Shown piece by piece: positions 36,124 to 47,641 of a DNA stretch of 64,000 nucleotides (position 1 is the stretch's first letter; each line of letters starts with the position of its first letter). Made by a program: the position numbers and the translations under genes. Source of the DNA: Musa acuminata AAA Group. Its lineage: Eukaryota; Streptophyta; Magnoliopsida; Zingiberales; Musaceae. The notes under the pieces were generated by a model. That model ran no database searches and was not told the DNA's origin. It was given only the letters and a program-made list of their open reading frames with translations. The stretch covers positions 18,970,001 to 19,034,000 of the forward strand of contig NC_088354.1 of the NCBI RefSeq assembly GCF_036884655.1, in the 5' to 3' direction.

Positions 36124-36553
36124 CTCTCCCCTCATTTAAAGAAAATTTTAGTCCTCTAAATTTTGGCATACCTCCTTCGATAAAAAGTTAAGATCAAGAT
36201 TGCACGTGAATAGAGGCTAGTATCAATGTCATTGAGTCTTGCCCTTTCTTCATATCATTCAAATTAAAATATACTTCTAATAACTTTCATTGTTCTACTA
36301 CCATTTGATCAAGCTCACTACGCTTCCGCTGCGCTACTCTGATTTTGATATCCCCGATCACCCCTTTCACCTCACTTAATTAATCAAAAGTAGATGAAGT
36401 AGGATGACCAAATGTCATTGTCATCTTAGTTTCCTAAAATGCATCAAAGATAATTTCTATCGATCACTATAGTTTACTAGACCTCAATATCTTTTGCACA
36501 TCAAACATATCAAATATCTTAGTGATCCTCAAACCATGCTATGATACCACCTC
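36124..36553 (-). other. L internal segment 2 with PBS and PPT
   Basis: Also 430 bp and closely similar to segment 1. PBS on minus at 36549..36534 (TGGTATCATAGCATGG); PPT-like AAATGAGGGGAGAG next to LTR copy 2. Confidence 0.85.
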
Positions 36554-39201
36554 TATGACGCCCCACCGAATTTTTAATAAATCAACAATGATCCATTCTA
36601 GGATCCAATCACACATTTGAGGCCACTGAGAAAACGTTAAAATCATTTCTATATATTCTATAATCTATAAGACCTCTGTAGTTTAGAATCATACATCATA
36701 TCACTTAATGATTCTTAAAATCCAAAGGTAACTTAACTAAACCATAACCACATTATAAATCCATAGTTGTGGGAATCTATACAATTACAAAGCCAACATG
36801 TACCACATGTTTATATTATTACATAATTTTAACTTAACATTCCCAAAATCCTAATATAAGAGGTACTTTTCAAACATTTATAAGATACATCAATCTAGAT
36901 TGTCATTGATACACACGAAAGGAATTTATACAATATCAACATATCAAGTACGAAAGATTTGCCCCAAAATCTTCTAGCTTTCCATTGCCTCAACCCAATT
37001 TACATATTTTAATAAGCGATAAGCTATCTTGAAAAGTCTATATAGCAACGGGGTGAGCATATAAAGCTCAGAAAGCGACTAACATATCCATAGCAAGGAG
37101 GACAGTTTTTAAACAAATGAGGTATCAAAATATAAAGTAGAGATACGAGATGAAACAGAAGTATGTTTTGTTTGAATGCAGAATTATGATGTCGTTTCGT
37201 TCAAAGTATGTTTTGTTCATATAAACGAGGAAAAGTAATTGGAGTATATCATTAGCATAAGGAGCATATCCATGGCATATGGTATATTTCAAGGCATAAT
37301 AAAGACATATAACCTTTCGGAAACATATCAAAGAATAAAACATAAATAGAAGCTCAAATGTTACATGAAGTTGCATTCATGTCATTCTTATCCAAAGCAT
37401 GCATAGAAACACAACCAAAGCTTTGGATATCATGTCAAACATATAGAAGGTAAAGTGGAATCATAACATAATATTGTCCATCCATTTCTGAATAACCACC
37501 AAACATAAGTCTCCCACGTTTGGGAGCTCCACCTACCCACGTCTGAGTGAAGTCATAAGGGGCCGGCAGAGCATCGTGGGCTCTAAGCATAACTCCCTTT
37601 ACCATTTCGTGCAAAAGTTCACATTTATCCCACAAATACCGGAGTACAAAAGGATAGTGAACAATAAAATTGGGACATATCAAAAATACAAGCGGAACAA
37701 TAGAATGTATGTGCCTATATGAAACATTGTGACACAAACATAAACTTTACATAATGAAATCATGTACACAAATAATTACAGGACAAGAGTATACAGGAAT
37801 TTAGAGCAGTAATGTAAAGCTCAACTAAAGCAAGGGTTTTTGTTGAAATTGATTTCCAAAGAGAAGAAACAAGAAGAGGAGAATTTAAGGTGAAACACAT
37901 GTGGAACAATGGAATGCATGTGCCTAATATGAAATATTACGATACAAAAATGAACTTTACATAATAAAATCATATGTATAAATAAATAAAGGATAAGAGT
38001 ATACAGAAATTTAAGACAATAATATAAAACTCAACTGAAGGGTTTTTGCTGAAATCGATTTCTAAAAAGAAGAAACAAAAAGAGGCAAAATCGACCAAAG
38101 CTCGATTCTGGTAGAATTTAAGAGGCACATTCTATCAATTATTTAGATAACTATTTATGCTCCAATTTATACAAAATAAGTTTCATTCGAAAGATGTGTC
38201 AATTTAGTTTTAAGTAAATCAATTTTTGCATGAATTGGAGTTAGCTACAGGGAGTTACAAATTTTGTATCAAAAGGTCTGAAAATATTAGCTCTGTTTTA
38301 CTAAATCCACAGGGTCGATAAAAATAGATATTTTTAGTTTGCATTTTATTCCAAAAATTTCATATCAGGTACATATAGAAAGCATTTTGAGTCTAGCTTT
38401 GAATAAACTATACTTTGCATGAATCTGAGTTTGTAGCATAAAGTTATAAGCAGTTACTACAAGAGATCAGAAATTACAATCCCTATTTTTTAGAATCTGT
38501 AGGGTTAATTGAAATAGAAGTCTGAATAGGTATTTAAACTCTAAATTAGTCAACTAGGTATCAAAATAAAAATCTTTGAGTCTACTTTCAAATAAATTAG
38601 ACTTTGCCTAATTCAGAGTTTAGAACTAAAAGTTAGGTCCAAAAAAATACATAGAGGTCAGATTATCAAAAAATTACATATTCATAGCTTTGTATCAAAA
38701 TGAAAGAAATGTATGGTTCTCAGCTAAAATCTTTCAAATTTATGTAGAATTAAAATGAAAACAAAGATTAGGATTACTGTGGGATGGGGTTAGAATACTT
38801 GTCTTAAATAAATTTGATTCCCAAATGGGGGGGGGTTGATGCAAAACCTCAAGCAAAGCTTCTTCTTCTTCTTCTTCTTCTTCTTCTTCTTCTTCTTCTT
38901 CTTCTTCTTCCCTTCTCTTCTTACACTCACGTTGGCAGCAGCATCTTAAGTTTACATTTAGTTTCTTCTTTAATCTCTCATTTAATTACTTGGCAAGCAT
39001 GCATGAAAAGGGCTAGGTGTCATCCTTAGAGCAAACTTAGGTGGCATCATTAGGTTAGCTAGTGACACATATTCATTATTTTTTTTTCTTTACTTTAAAT
39101 GGGAATCTTTAACAAATCATATTACATTTCTAATATTTATATTTAGGTCCCTATATTATAAATGGGCCCTTACAAAATTTTCAAAAATGAGGGATGTTAC
39201 A
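36554..39201 (-). repeat. L LTR copy 3 (2648 bp), the 5' LTR
   Basis: On + TATGACGCCCCACCG (TG end mutated) to GGGATGTTACA. Contains a CTT run of about 53 bp (38859-38911) and a short G-run (38827-38835). Confidence 0.9.
37435..37737 (-). other. 100-codon ORF inside L LTR copy 3
   Basis: Third member of the set, open over the identical length. Confidence 0.35.
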
Positions 39202-39829
39202 ATACCAAAACATGGTTTCAAGTTTTTAAGGTATAACATGCATAATTTTAAACTATAAACTCATTAAGTATGATATCAAGCCTCTTAACATTTTCATTAA
39301 AACATCAAGCATGGTTTCATTGAACATAATGTTGAATGATTCTTAAAGATATCTAAAGTTCTTTAGTTTTAATTTTGGTGATTGACTTTATATTAGCATG
39401 CCCAAATTTTTGTTCTTATGTCAAAACCATGCATCATGTTTAAAATGAAAAACCAAAGACAAGATTCATCACAAAAATCATCAAGCCATATAAAAGCCAT
39501 GCATCGTCATCAAAAAGCAATATGGAAATCATCAAAATATTCATTATTGCTTCTTTAAAACATACATAGAATTAATTCTTTTAGGTGTATAAGCATTAGA
39601 TTTGTATCTAACATTTTATTACATTATCATAAAACATGCAATTATCATGATCTTTTTTAAAATTACTAGAAAGATAAGCATGATCCTAAAACTTTAAATA
39701 TTTTTATTACATTATTAAACATATAATTTTTTTAAAAAAATTATATAATTTTTTTGAACTAAATTAAAAATAACTCATGAAAAACATCAAGTAATTTTGA
39801 AATGAGGAAAAGAAGTTTTGGTTACCTCA
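39202..39829 (-). other. Element B internal region between L and gag
   Basis: AT-rich sequence with no recognisable coding. It resembles 28335..30387 in words such as CATGATACC and CATCATCAAAA, as expected for the same non-coding region. Confidence 0.6.
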
Positions 39830-40760
39830 TCGTTGAAAGTCGTTAAGGTATAGTTTGCCACCTCGCCTTTGTTGGTTTGTTCTTCATCTTCGGATGAACT
39901 CAATTAGATCCAAGTCATCTTGAGTGCTCTCTTCTTCTTTGACAACTTCTTTTTAAGTTTATTTTTATTCTTTAATTCTTATTTAATGAACCTTTTAAAT
40001 TTTATAGTGAGAAGTTCAAGTTCATCATCACTTGAGCTTCCGCTCGAGTGGTCTTCATTTATTCTAAGTGTCAAATCCTTTCTGTTTTTTGGAAGGTTGT
40101 TCTCATGTTCATTTTGTTCATCATGTGTATTGTGCACCATTTCATATATCATCAATGAACCAAAAAGTTCTTCAAGTGAAAAATTATTGAGATCTTTTGC
40201 CTCTTGTATTGCAGTTACTTTTGGATCTTAACTCTTTAGAAGGGATCTTAATATCTTGTTAACAAGTTCAAAATTTGAAAAATATTTGCTAAGAGCTTTT
40301 AAACTATTGACAACATCTGTAAAGCAGGTGTACATGTCAACAATAGTTTCGCTTGGCTTCATTAGAAACAACTCAAAATCATGCATCAAAAGATTAATCT
40401 TCGAATTTTTTACTGTACTAGTGCCTTCATGTGTGTTTCAAGAGTGTGCCAAATATCGAAAGTCGTTTCGCATGTAGAAACCCGATTGAATTCATTTTTG
40501 TCTAAGGCACAAAATAGAGTATTTATAGCTCTAGCATTTAAAGAAAAAATTTTCTTCTCTAAATCATTCCATTCATTCATTGGAGTATAAGGCTTTTGAA
40601 AACCAAATTCGACTATATTTCACAAATTGAGATTCAAGGAAAGCAAAAAAACTCTCATACGAGTTTTCCAATAAGTATAGTCTATCTCATTGAATATGGG
40701 AGGATGAACAATAGAAAAACCCTCTTGAAAGCTAAAAAGAGCTATTTCTCTTGGATATTA
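39830..40760 (-). pseudogene. gag relic of element B
   Basis: On minus parallels gag of C and D: start region with ARPP-like and YTYWKTRMR-like strings (about 40720-40650), then the KNEFN, RLMHDFELF and SLKELFGSLMIYEMVHNT regions, LPKN-KDLTL and EDHSSGSSSDDEL near 40050. No zinc knuckle survives. Stops and frameshifts throughout. Confidence 0.82.
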
Positions 40761-40781
40761 AACCAAATGAAAAATAATGAG

Positions 40782-40793
40782 GCTCTGATACCA
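40782..40793 (-). other. Primer binding site, element B
   Basis: On minus TGGTATCAGAGC, perfect, two bases from the LTR. Confidence 0.9.
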
Positions 40794-40795
40794 AC

Positions 40796-42063
40796 TGTTA
40801 GGAACGAGTCGGCACTAGGGGGGTGTGAATTAGTGTAGCGGTAAAAATTACATTGGTTTCAAATTTTTTATACGTTGGATGAAAACCAATGTCGAAAATG
40901 CTAAAACTTTGAAAGCGTACGGAAGAGTATAGCAAGTAAGGTAGTTTGCAGTTAAAGTAAATTGCTCAAAAGAAATACAAACCAAATTTTATAGTGGTTC
41001 GATCGTCATGACCTACATCCACTCCTGATTCCTCTTCCGTCAAGGCCATCGGCATCCACTAATGATCTTCCTTCAATGGGAGAAAACCAACTAATCTTTT
41101 ATACTCCTATTCTCCTTTTCATAGGTTTAGAAGACATCATTTTATAACCCTCTTTTACATAGTATCCCTCACACACCTCCCTTAGAACTCTCTTTAAGCT
41201 TTAGGAAGAGGGAACTTAACTTTCTAATAGGGTTTACAATCTTAGAATCATAGAGTTTTGCTCAATCTTTCTTGCTACTCCATGCAGGAATAGCTGGGGT
41301 ATTTATAGACCCTAAATGGCTTAAAAAATTAGAGCCAAAATTTAAATCCATGAGATTTCGGGGTACGGGCGGTACCACCACCTACAGCCTGACACTGGGT
41401 GGTATCATCGCCCAATTTGATGGTACCACCACCTAGGAGACTGTGTATGGATGGTACCATCACCTAGATTAGAGGTACCACCACTTGACATAGTCTCGAA
41501 GAATGTGCCTCGTAGAGTAAGCCACCAGTAGTGCCACCGCCTAACCCAACTTTTAGATCACTAAATGGGCCATTCTCTCGGCCCAAAACAGCCCCATTTT
41601 GGGCCCAGTTGGCCCCAAAGTAAGTTGTCTTAATTATATTCTAAACTGACTCAATTAGATTCTAAACTAACTCGATCTAGACATAATTGATTACAAGCGA
41701 ATCCTTGTTGTCCGACATGTCATTCATCCGATGCTTCATCCGATCCTTTAGTGCATCATCCTCTCCTTCAGTATACTGCCCAATTGGCACATTGTCTTCT
41801 CGCAACATTCGATCTTCTTGGCGTAATGTCCGATCTTCTTGGCCCGATGCCCGAATTCACGGCCCGAAGTCTTCTACCGATACATCGATCGTTCCTTCGG
41901 CCCGACATCCAATCTTCTGATATTTTTGCTCTGGTCTGACGTCTGATTCCTCCTGCTTTAATGGATTTGCCTTTTCTAATCAAAGCTAGTCCTGCGTCAC
42001 TTAAACTCACATTAGATGACAAACACATCAATTGATTTCATCATCAAAATCCGAGATTCAATA
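40796..42063 (-). repeat. 5' LTR of element B
   Basis: 1268 bp, on minus ends in CGTTCCTAACA at 40796. TATA-like TATAAATA at 41307..41300. Matches 27085..28334 with numerous substitutions, so B is not recent. Confidence 0.9.
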
Positions 42064-43118
42064 TGAATGTATTCGGGAGCTAGCTAGTAAGTCCAATCTA
42101 TATGCTACCGCTCTGATGCGCTCCAAAATTTGGTAGGGTCCATAGAACCGAGGTGAAAGCTTCATAGATGCTCTGGTCTGGATTGATGTTTGCTTGTATG
42201 GCTAGAGCCGTAAGAAGACCCAATATCCTATTGAAAATTCATCCTTGCTTGAGCTACAGTGAGATTATCTTTTAGCAACTTCAACATTTTATCTCTATCC
42301 TATAGTTTCCTGTCTACTTGTTCTACTTTAGAGGTGTCCAACACATATTTTGGGATCACAAAGGGAGGTCGACCATACATAGCCTCATAGAGAGTATATT
42401 TTGTGGATGAATAATAAGTTGTATTATATCACCACTCGACTCAAGGAAGCCACTTTGTCCACTCTTTTGGCCAGTCACTAGTGAAGCATCTGAGGTATGT
42501 TTCCAAGCTCCTGTTCACCACTTCAATTTGGCCGTTAGTTTGTGGGTGATACACCGTACTCATTTTTAATTTAATGCCATGCATCTGAAATAACTTTATC
42601 CAAAATCTGTTCGTGAAGACCCTATCATGATCATTTACAATAGATCTCGGCATCTCATGTAATTTTATAATATTTTCTATAAAGATTCGAGCAATACTAG
42701 AAGCAGTGTAGGGATTACGAACAGCGCAAAAGTGAGCATACTTTGTAAGACGATCAACAATGACAAGAATTGTACTTTTTTCTTATGATGAGGGAAGACC
42801 TTCGATGAAGTCTATTGATATTTTAGTCCATATTGAGTCCCGGACAGGTAAAGGTTGTAGCTTTCTGGGACTTGCCACTGTCTCGCCTTTATGTTGTTGA
42901 TATACATCATATTGTACCATAAATTTAGCAATAATATTTTTTATCCCTACCCAATAAAAATTTTGCTTAATTCTCTTATAGGTTCTAAGGAACCAGGAGT
43001 GCCCAGCCATAGGTGTGGAATGCTCTTGAAGGATGGTCTTTATGCAAGTAGAATTTGGTATAAGCGCAATGCATCCCTTATAGTGTAATTCTTTTAAGTC
43101 CCAATTATAATGAGCCAT
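42064..43118 (-). pseudogene. Integrase of element G
   Basis: On minus: zinc region (HSTPMAGHSWFLRTYKRI, about 43035-42980), core ISIDFIEGLP (near 42800), stop, then IVNDHDRVFTNRFW (42645) and STVYHPQTNGQIEV (42555), covering the D, D, E motif areas. The C-terminal part continues to 42064 and its end lies at 26793..27084. Several stops. Confidence 0.88.
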
Positions 43119-44905
43119 GGAGCTTGGTGTTTCCTCTTATTTTTTTATAATCTTACTGGTCTTTAGATCTTCCTATCATTCTCTCTTAATATCCTCAAGG
43201 AAGTCGTTGGTCGGAAGTGAAACGGTCGAAAATTCTACTTGTTCAAGTAGCCGCGAAAGTGCATCTACAATAATATTCTCTTTTCCCTTTTTGTAAGTTA
43301 TTTCATAATCATATCTAAGAAGCTTTATTACTCATTTTTGCTACTTGGGAGAAGATATCTTCTGTTCCAAGAAATATTTTAGGCTTTTATGGTCGATCTT
43401 GATTAGAAAGTGTCACTCGATCAAGTACGGTCTCCATTTGGTCACTACATGCACAATCACGAGCATCTCCTTATCGTAAATAGTCATCTTGAGATGGGAA
43501 GGAGATAATGCCTTATTGGTATAAGCAAGAGGGTAGCCATCTTACATTAGTATAGCACAAATTCTGACTCCGGAGGCATCGGCTTCAATAACAAAAGTCT
43601 TGCCGAAATCGGGTAGCACTAGTACGGGCCTTGTCGTCATTGCGGCTTAAGTCCGTTGAAGGCAGTGGTGGCTTTGTCCAACCATTGAAAAGTATATTTT
43701 TATAGTAAGGAAGTAAGGCATGTACTGATCTTTCCATAGTTTTTCACGAACTTACGGTTGTAGCCTGTTAAACCGAGAAAGCTACATAGCGATTTTATAT
43801 TCCACGGGATCGGCCAATTTTGCATTGCTTCAATTTTGGAGGGGTCCACTACCATATCTTCCTCTGATATGATATGCCTAAGATATTTTACCTTCTGTTG
43901 AATAAAGTTGCACTTTGATTTTTGACAAAAATAATATGTTCTCATAAAATCGTTAAAATAAGTCATAAGTGCTGAAAATAACTTTCAAGAGAAGGGTTGT
44001 AAATAAGGATATCATCGAAGGAAACTAGCACAAACTTACAAAGATAATTTCAAAATATATCATTCATAAGGCTCTGGAAGGTGGAGGGAGCATTGGTGAG
44101 ATCAAAGGACATTACTAAAAATTCGTAGTGGTCATTGTGTGTTCGAAAGATGATTTTCGGTATGTCTTTTTTTGACACTCATATTTGATGATACCCGGAT
44201 CGAAGGTCTAGCTTTGTAAAGACTCATGCTCCCTTTAATTCATCAAGCAATTCATATACTACTAGAATAGGGTATTTGTCCTTCATGGTTATATCATTGA
44301 GAGCTTGGTAATTAACACACATTCGCCATGTTCTATCCTTCTTTCGTACGAGGAGCACCGGTGAAGAGTAGGGGCTAGAGGTTTCGAGCATCTCTTTTAC
44401 AATCCTTTATATTTCATCCTTCTAGAGATATGGATACCAATATGGCCGAGTATTTGCTAGAGGTTTGCCCAGAAGAAATGGTATACAATGATCATGCTGA
44501 TGGGTAGGAGGTAGGTTACGCAGTTCGTCAAATATATCTGAAAATTCAACAAGCAAAGGAAGTAGGTTTGGATCTTCAAATTTTGTTGGCTCTCCCTTAG
44601 TTTTCTTCTCAAGTTTTACTAAAAAGTCACTGCATGCTTTATGTAAAACCTTCTCCATTCATTATGTGCAAATCATCGTTACGTTGCCCCCACGTTTCCT
44701 GTGTAGTATCACATATTTCCCCTTACTGTAAAATTTTGATAATCAGTTTCACAAAGTTCCAGGAAACATCACCTAATGTTGTCAGCCATCTGATATTGAG
44801 CATGGCCTCATAATTATCAAGAAGGAGGAGGAAGAAATATGTAATTATCTCTTGGTCCTGCGGTAATAGTTTCACCTATGGGCACCTATGATCACACTTT
44901 AAAAT
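43119..44905 (-). pseudogene. Reverse transcriptase and RNase H of element G
   Basis: On minus: RT N-terminal lead (EFSDIFDELRNLPPTHQHDH, 44595-44540), core between 44420 and 43970 with broken frame, thumb with KVKYLRHIISEEDMVVDP and FLGLTGYNRKFVKNYG (43900-43720), then RNase H (about 43600-43250). The YxDD region near 44010 is mutated or out of frame by eye. Confidence 0.87.
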
Positions 44906-45163
44906 CTATTTGTCGGCGACCTTAATGTCAAACTTGTTACAATTTTTGATAGGTAAGGCCATCCAAACAGTAACCTTGCTATTCATAAAATTATTAGTAC
45001 TCTCGGTGTCAATAAGAGCGGTGATAGGTTGTTGCTTCAGAAGTCCTCCTGTTTTTATTGTTTGCGGGTTCGCGTAACCGACAAGGGCATGCATCGTAAT
45101 ATCAACCGACTGCTGTTCTTCATCCATGACCTCTTCCTCATGCTCCTGGACCTCCTTCTCCAT
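44906..45163 (-). pseudogene. Aspartic protease of element G
   Basis: On minus MHALVGYANPQTIK then ALIDTESTNNFMNS: the catalytic DTG is DTE. Close relative of the element E protease, which has DTC at the same site. Confidence 0.88.
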
Positions 45164-46638
45164 GTCTTCAAGAGGTTTAGTCAGTAAGAGGTGGCCCCTT
45201 TTGTAGCGATGATCGCGGTTCTACGGCTTGTCGCAATGCCAACAAAGACCCTTTGCTGATCAATCACGTAGTTCTTCTCTTATGAAATTTTTTGGCAGTG
45301 AAGGATGACTGGGAGTAGAAGGAGGTTTATATGCCGTAGGCCTAGGAGAGGTTCTCATCCTCTAAGCATCTTGGTTAAGTCTTTCTTCTTATATTCGTGT
45401 GAAAGAAATCGCAACTGTTATGGTACGGGATTATCGCGCCTTAACCTCCCTTTTTATTTCTGACTTAAGTCCTTCGATGAATGTTCCTAACAATTGATAG
45501 TTAGTTTAATCATGAGTAAGGTAGGATATCTTCTCAAACCTAGTTTGGTACTCTTGAATCGTAGAGGTTTGCCGAATCTTTGCAAGTTGGCCATTGATAT
45601 TTTCATACTCCGTAGGTTCGAAACGATTCAGCAGTGCGTTCTTAAATTGATTCCACGTCGAAGCCCCATAATTGTATTCCAGCTAATTGTACCATTGAAT
45701 ATCATCTCCTTCAAGGTGAATGATAGCAATTTCTACTATAGCATCATCCAATGTTTGGTAGTAGCGAATTCAGCGCGCAAAATCCATCCCGCCGGGTCTC
45801 CTTCTTCCCATCACGAGAAGTCCACCCTCATGCATGGCTAAAGCATGTCCAAGGGTTATCCCTCCTTCTCTAGAGGTCACTCTAAACTCTCTCCTCATTG
45901 AAATTTGGTTGGACTCGGCAGCTGTCCAATTCTTAATTGCGCAAACAAAACGCGCAATTTATCCTCTAAGCGTAATTCAAGCCATGATTCAATCCGAGAT
46001 TCCAATGCTTCAAATTTGGCATCAATTGAATATTGAGAAGCCATAGCATATGCATGTAGATCAGAGATGTCCCTATCTTTTTTCTATTGATGAGTTAATG
46101 ACACGAGGTGGTGGAAGGTTCAGAAAAATTGAGGATCACGAAAAGGTACTATAGTAGGTTTTTATGTCTAAAGTGTAGCAGTTTGGACGTAAAAGGTCAA
46201 TGGTTTATATTAAGAATTTTTTGACGAAACTAAAGGAAAATCTGCTATTAGGAAGTGTCAAGGCTATCATAAAAATTTTGTAGAGATTTGGATAAAAAAA
46301 ATATAGTAGCAAGATCAAATAAACTATTCTATGCGGCTAGAATTCTGTAGTGCATTTTTCATCATAGAGATAAAAACTTTATGACAAAAAGTTTATGCAG
46401 CAATATAGGAATAATTTTAATTTTTTTGAATTCTTGAATAAGGATAACTAAATTATAGAATAGTAAGGTAGGAAACCAGAACTTGTTGCAATTCACAGGG
46501 AGATTAAAGATTGATCTGTGGTGGTGGAGATGACGATGGAATTCGGCGATGATCTTTTAAGCAATTGTGGGAATTGCTTTGGGTGGCTGTGGAGGGCTGA
46601 TGGATGGCTATGGAAGGGTAGAAGATACCAAGAATGTT
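45164..46638 (-). pseudogene. gag of element G
   Basis: On minus the retrotransposon gag core is clear: TWNQFKNALLNRFEP (about 45655), IRQTSTIQEYQTRFEK, then TFIEGLKSEIKREV (about 45485-45440), with one stop between. A degenerate knuckle CWHCDK...HRYKRGH lies near 45250-45190. N-terminal region up to the PBS is poorly preserved. Confidence 0.82.
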
Positions 46639-46650
46639 GCTTTGATACCA
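46639..46650 (-). other. Primer binding site, element G
   Basis: On minus TGGTATCAAAGC, one change from the usual initiator Met-tRNA type site, two bases from the LTR. Confidence 0.85.
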
Positions 46651-46652
46651 AG

Positions 46653-47018
46653 TGTTAGAACCATTGCGGATTCGAAGTTTGGGGTTAATCTCTTTAGGGT
46701 ATCGGCCTCCTTGGAACTCTATAGGGGTTCCTTCCTCCATGTTGTTGCTCAAAGGCTGCTAAAAAGATTCATCTATTCTTGTAAAAATATGATGAATACA
46801 TGACTATTTATAGGGCTTCTAAACCCCAACTCCTAATAGGACTCCTACTCAAGACTCTTCTAACCAACTCCTAATGCTTTTCTAAGAAGCAACTTTTAAA
46901 CTAATCTTAACCTTAGTCGGCCTCTTCAACTCTTTAATAAGGGTCAGCAAGATAAGTTTTATATAAATACCCCTTTCAATAAAATTCAATTAGGACTCTC
47001 TTAGCTAGAGCCCTAATG
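46653..47018 (-). repeat. 5' LTR of element G
   Basis: 366 bp; on + begins TGTTAGAACC and ends CCCTAATG. TATA-like CTATAAATAGTC on minus near 46805. Contains the minus-strand TATTGAAAGGGGTATTT block near 46975. Confidence 0.88.
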
Positions 47019-47023
47019 GTACC

Positions 47024-47641
47024 GCCCAATAATGACGGTAGTACCATTAATATCCTGAAAATCAGGGATGTGACACTTTTTGGCTTTAATTCTAAAGTCA
47101 ATTGAAGGCTATAAATACCCCTTACTTCTCAACTAGTAAAGTATAAAGAAGTGATCAGAACTAAACCAAAACTATAGTGAAATAGCTTACAAAGTTTGAG
47201 AGTTCACCTCCATCATTTCTAAGTGTGAAAGTTTGTAAAAGGAGAATGAGCTACTTATGAAAGTTTTGTAAATGGGTGATTGATCTTTGCCCTTCAAGAA
47301 AGATCAATAGTGGAAACTAGTGACCTCATTGGAGGAGGTATCGATAGTGGATGTAGGTCATATGACCGAACCACTATAAAATTGGTATGTTCTCTTCTTG
47401 GTGCGTACTTTACTTTTGCTACATTCTACTTTACTTCATTGCAAACTGTCCAATCCCCTCCACTCTACTCACTTACAAACTTATTTGAGTCAAATGTCTT
47501 TTAAAAATGGTTTATGTCGAACTAAGAGTTTCATCGTACGAAGTTTTCTAAAATTGTTTAAATTTATCGTTTTTATCCGCTGCACTAATTCACCTCCCCT
47601 CCCCCCCCCCCCCCTCTCTTAAAGGCGTTCTTGATCCTAAC
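47024..47641 (+). mobile_element. Element S1 3' LTR, right part
   Basis: Resumes the LTR after G: palindrome remnants, TATA box GCTATAAATACCCC (about 47110), a transcribed region and the terminal CACTAATTCACC, a C-run (47604-47618) and GATCCTAACA at 47641. Confidence 0.85.

Larger units (their letters stand above)
30388..39201 (-). mobile_element. Element L: tandem LTR-internal-LTR-internal-LTR array
   Basis: Three LTRs of about 2.65 kb alternate with two 430-bp internal segments, all on minus, flanked by ATACT (30383-30387) and ATACC (39202-39206), a target duplication with one difference. LTRs end in TGTAACATCCC...GGGGTATCACA form. Each internal segment has a PBS at one end and a PPT at the other, but no gag or pol. 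The element must rely on proteins from elsewhere. Confidence 0.9.
27085..42063 (-). mobile_element. Element B: gag-only, Sirevirus-like element without pol
   Basis: LTRs 40796..42063 (5') and 27085..28334 (3') on minus, PBS 40782..40793, PPT after 28334. The flanks TAAAT (27080-27084) and TGAAT (42064-42068) are a target duplication with one difference. The two halves of G rejoin around it. Excluding inserted L, internal sequence is only about 3.65 kb: a gag relic plus long 3' non-coding sequence. No PR, IN or RT could be found. Confidence 0.87.
26423..47018 (-). mobile_element. Element G: Ty3/gypsy chromovirus-like, split by element B
   Basis: LTRs 46653..47018 (5') and 26423..26792 (3') on minus, PBS 46639..46650, and target duplication GTACC at 26418-26422 and 47019-47023. 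Without inserted element B the element is about 5.6 kb. Order on minus: gag, protease, RT, RNase H, integrase, chromodomain-like end. All domains are broken by stops or frameshifts. Confidence 0.9.

Noticed and set aside
30388..39201. L as three separate insertions
   Set aside because: Internal segments of equal length with PBS and PPT in register, and a single outer target duplication, fit one array better than three hits.
39920..40838. Plus-strand ORFs (73 to 103 codons)
   Set aside because: Antisense shadows of the minus-strand gag relic of element B.
45494..46046. Plus-strand ORFs of 115 and 70 codons
   Set aside because: Antisense of element G gag, which is recognisable on minus.
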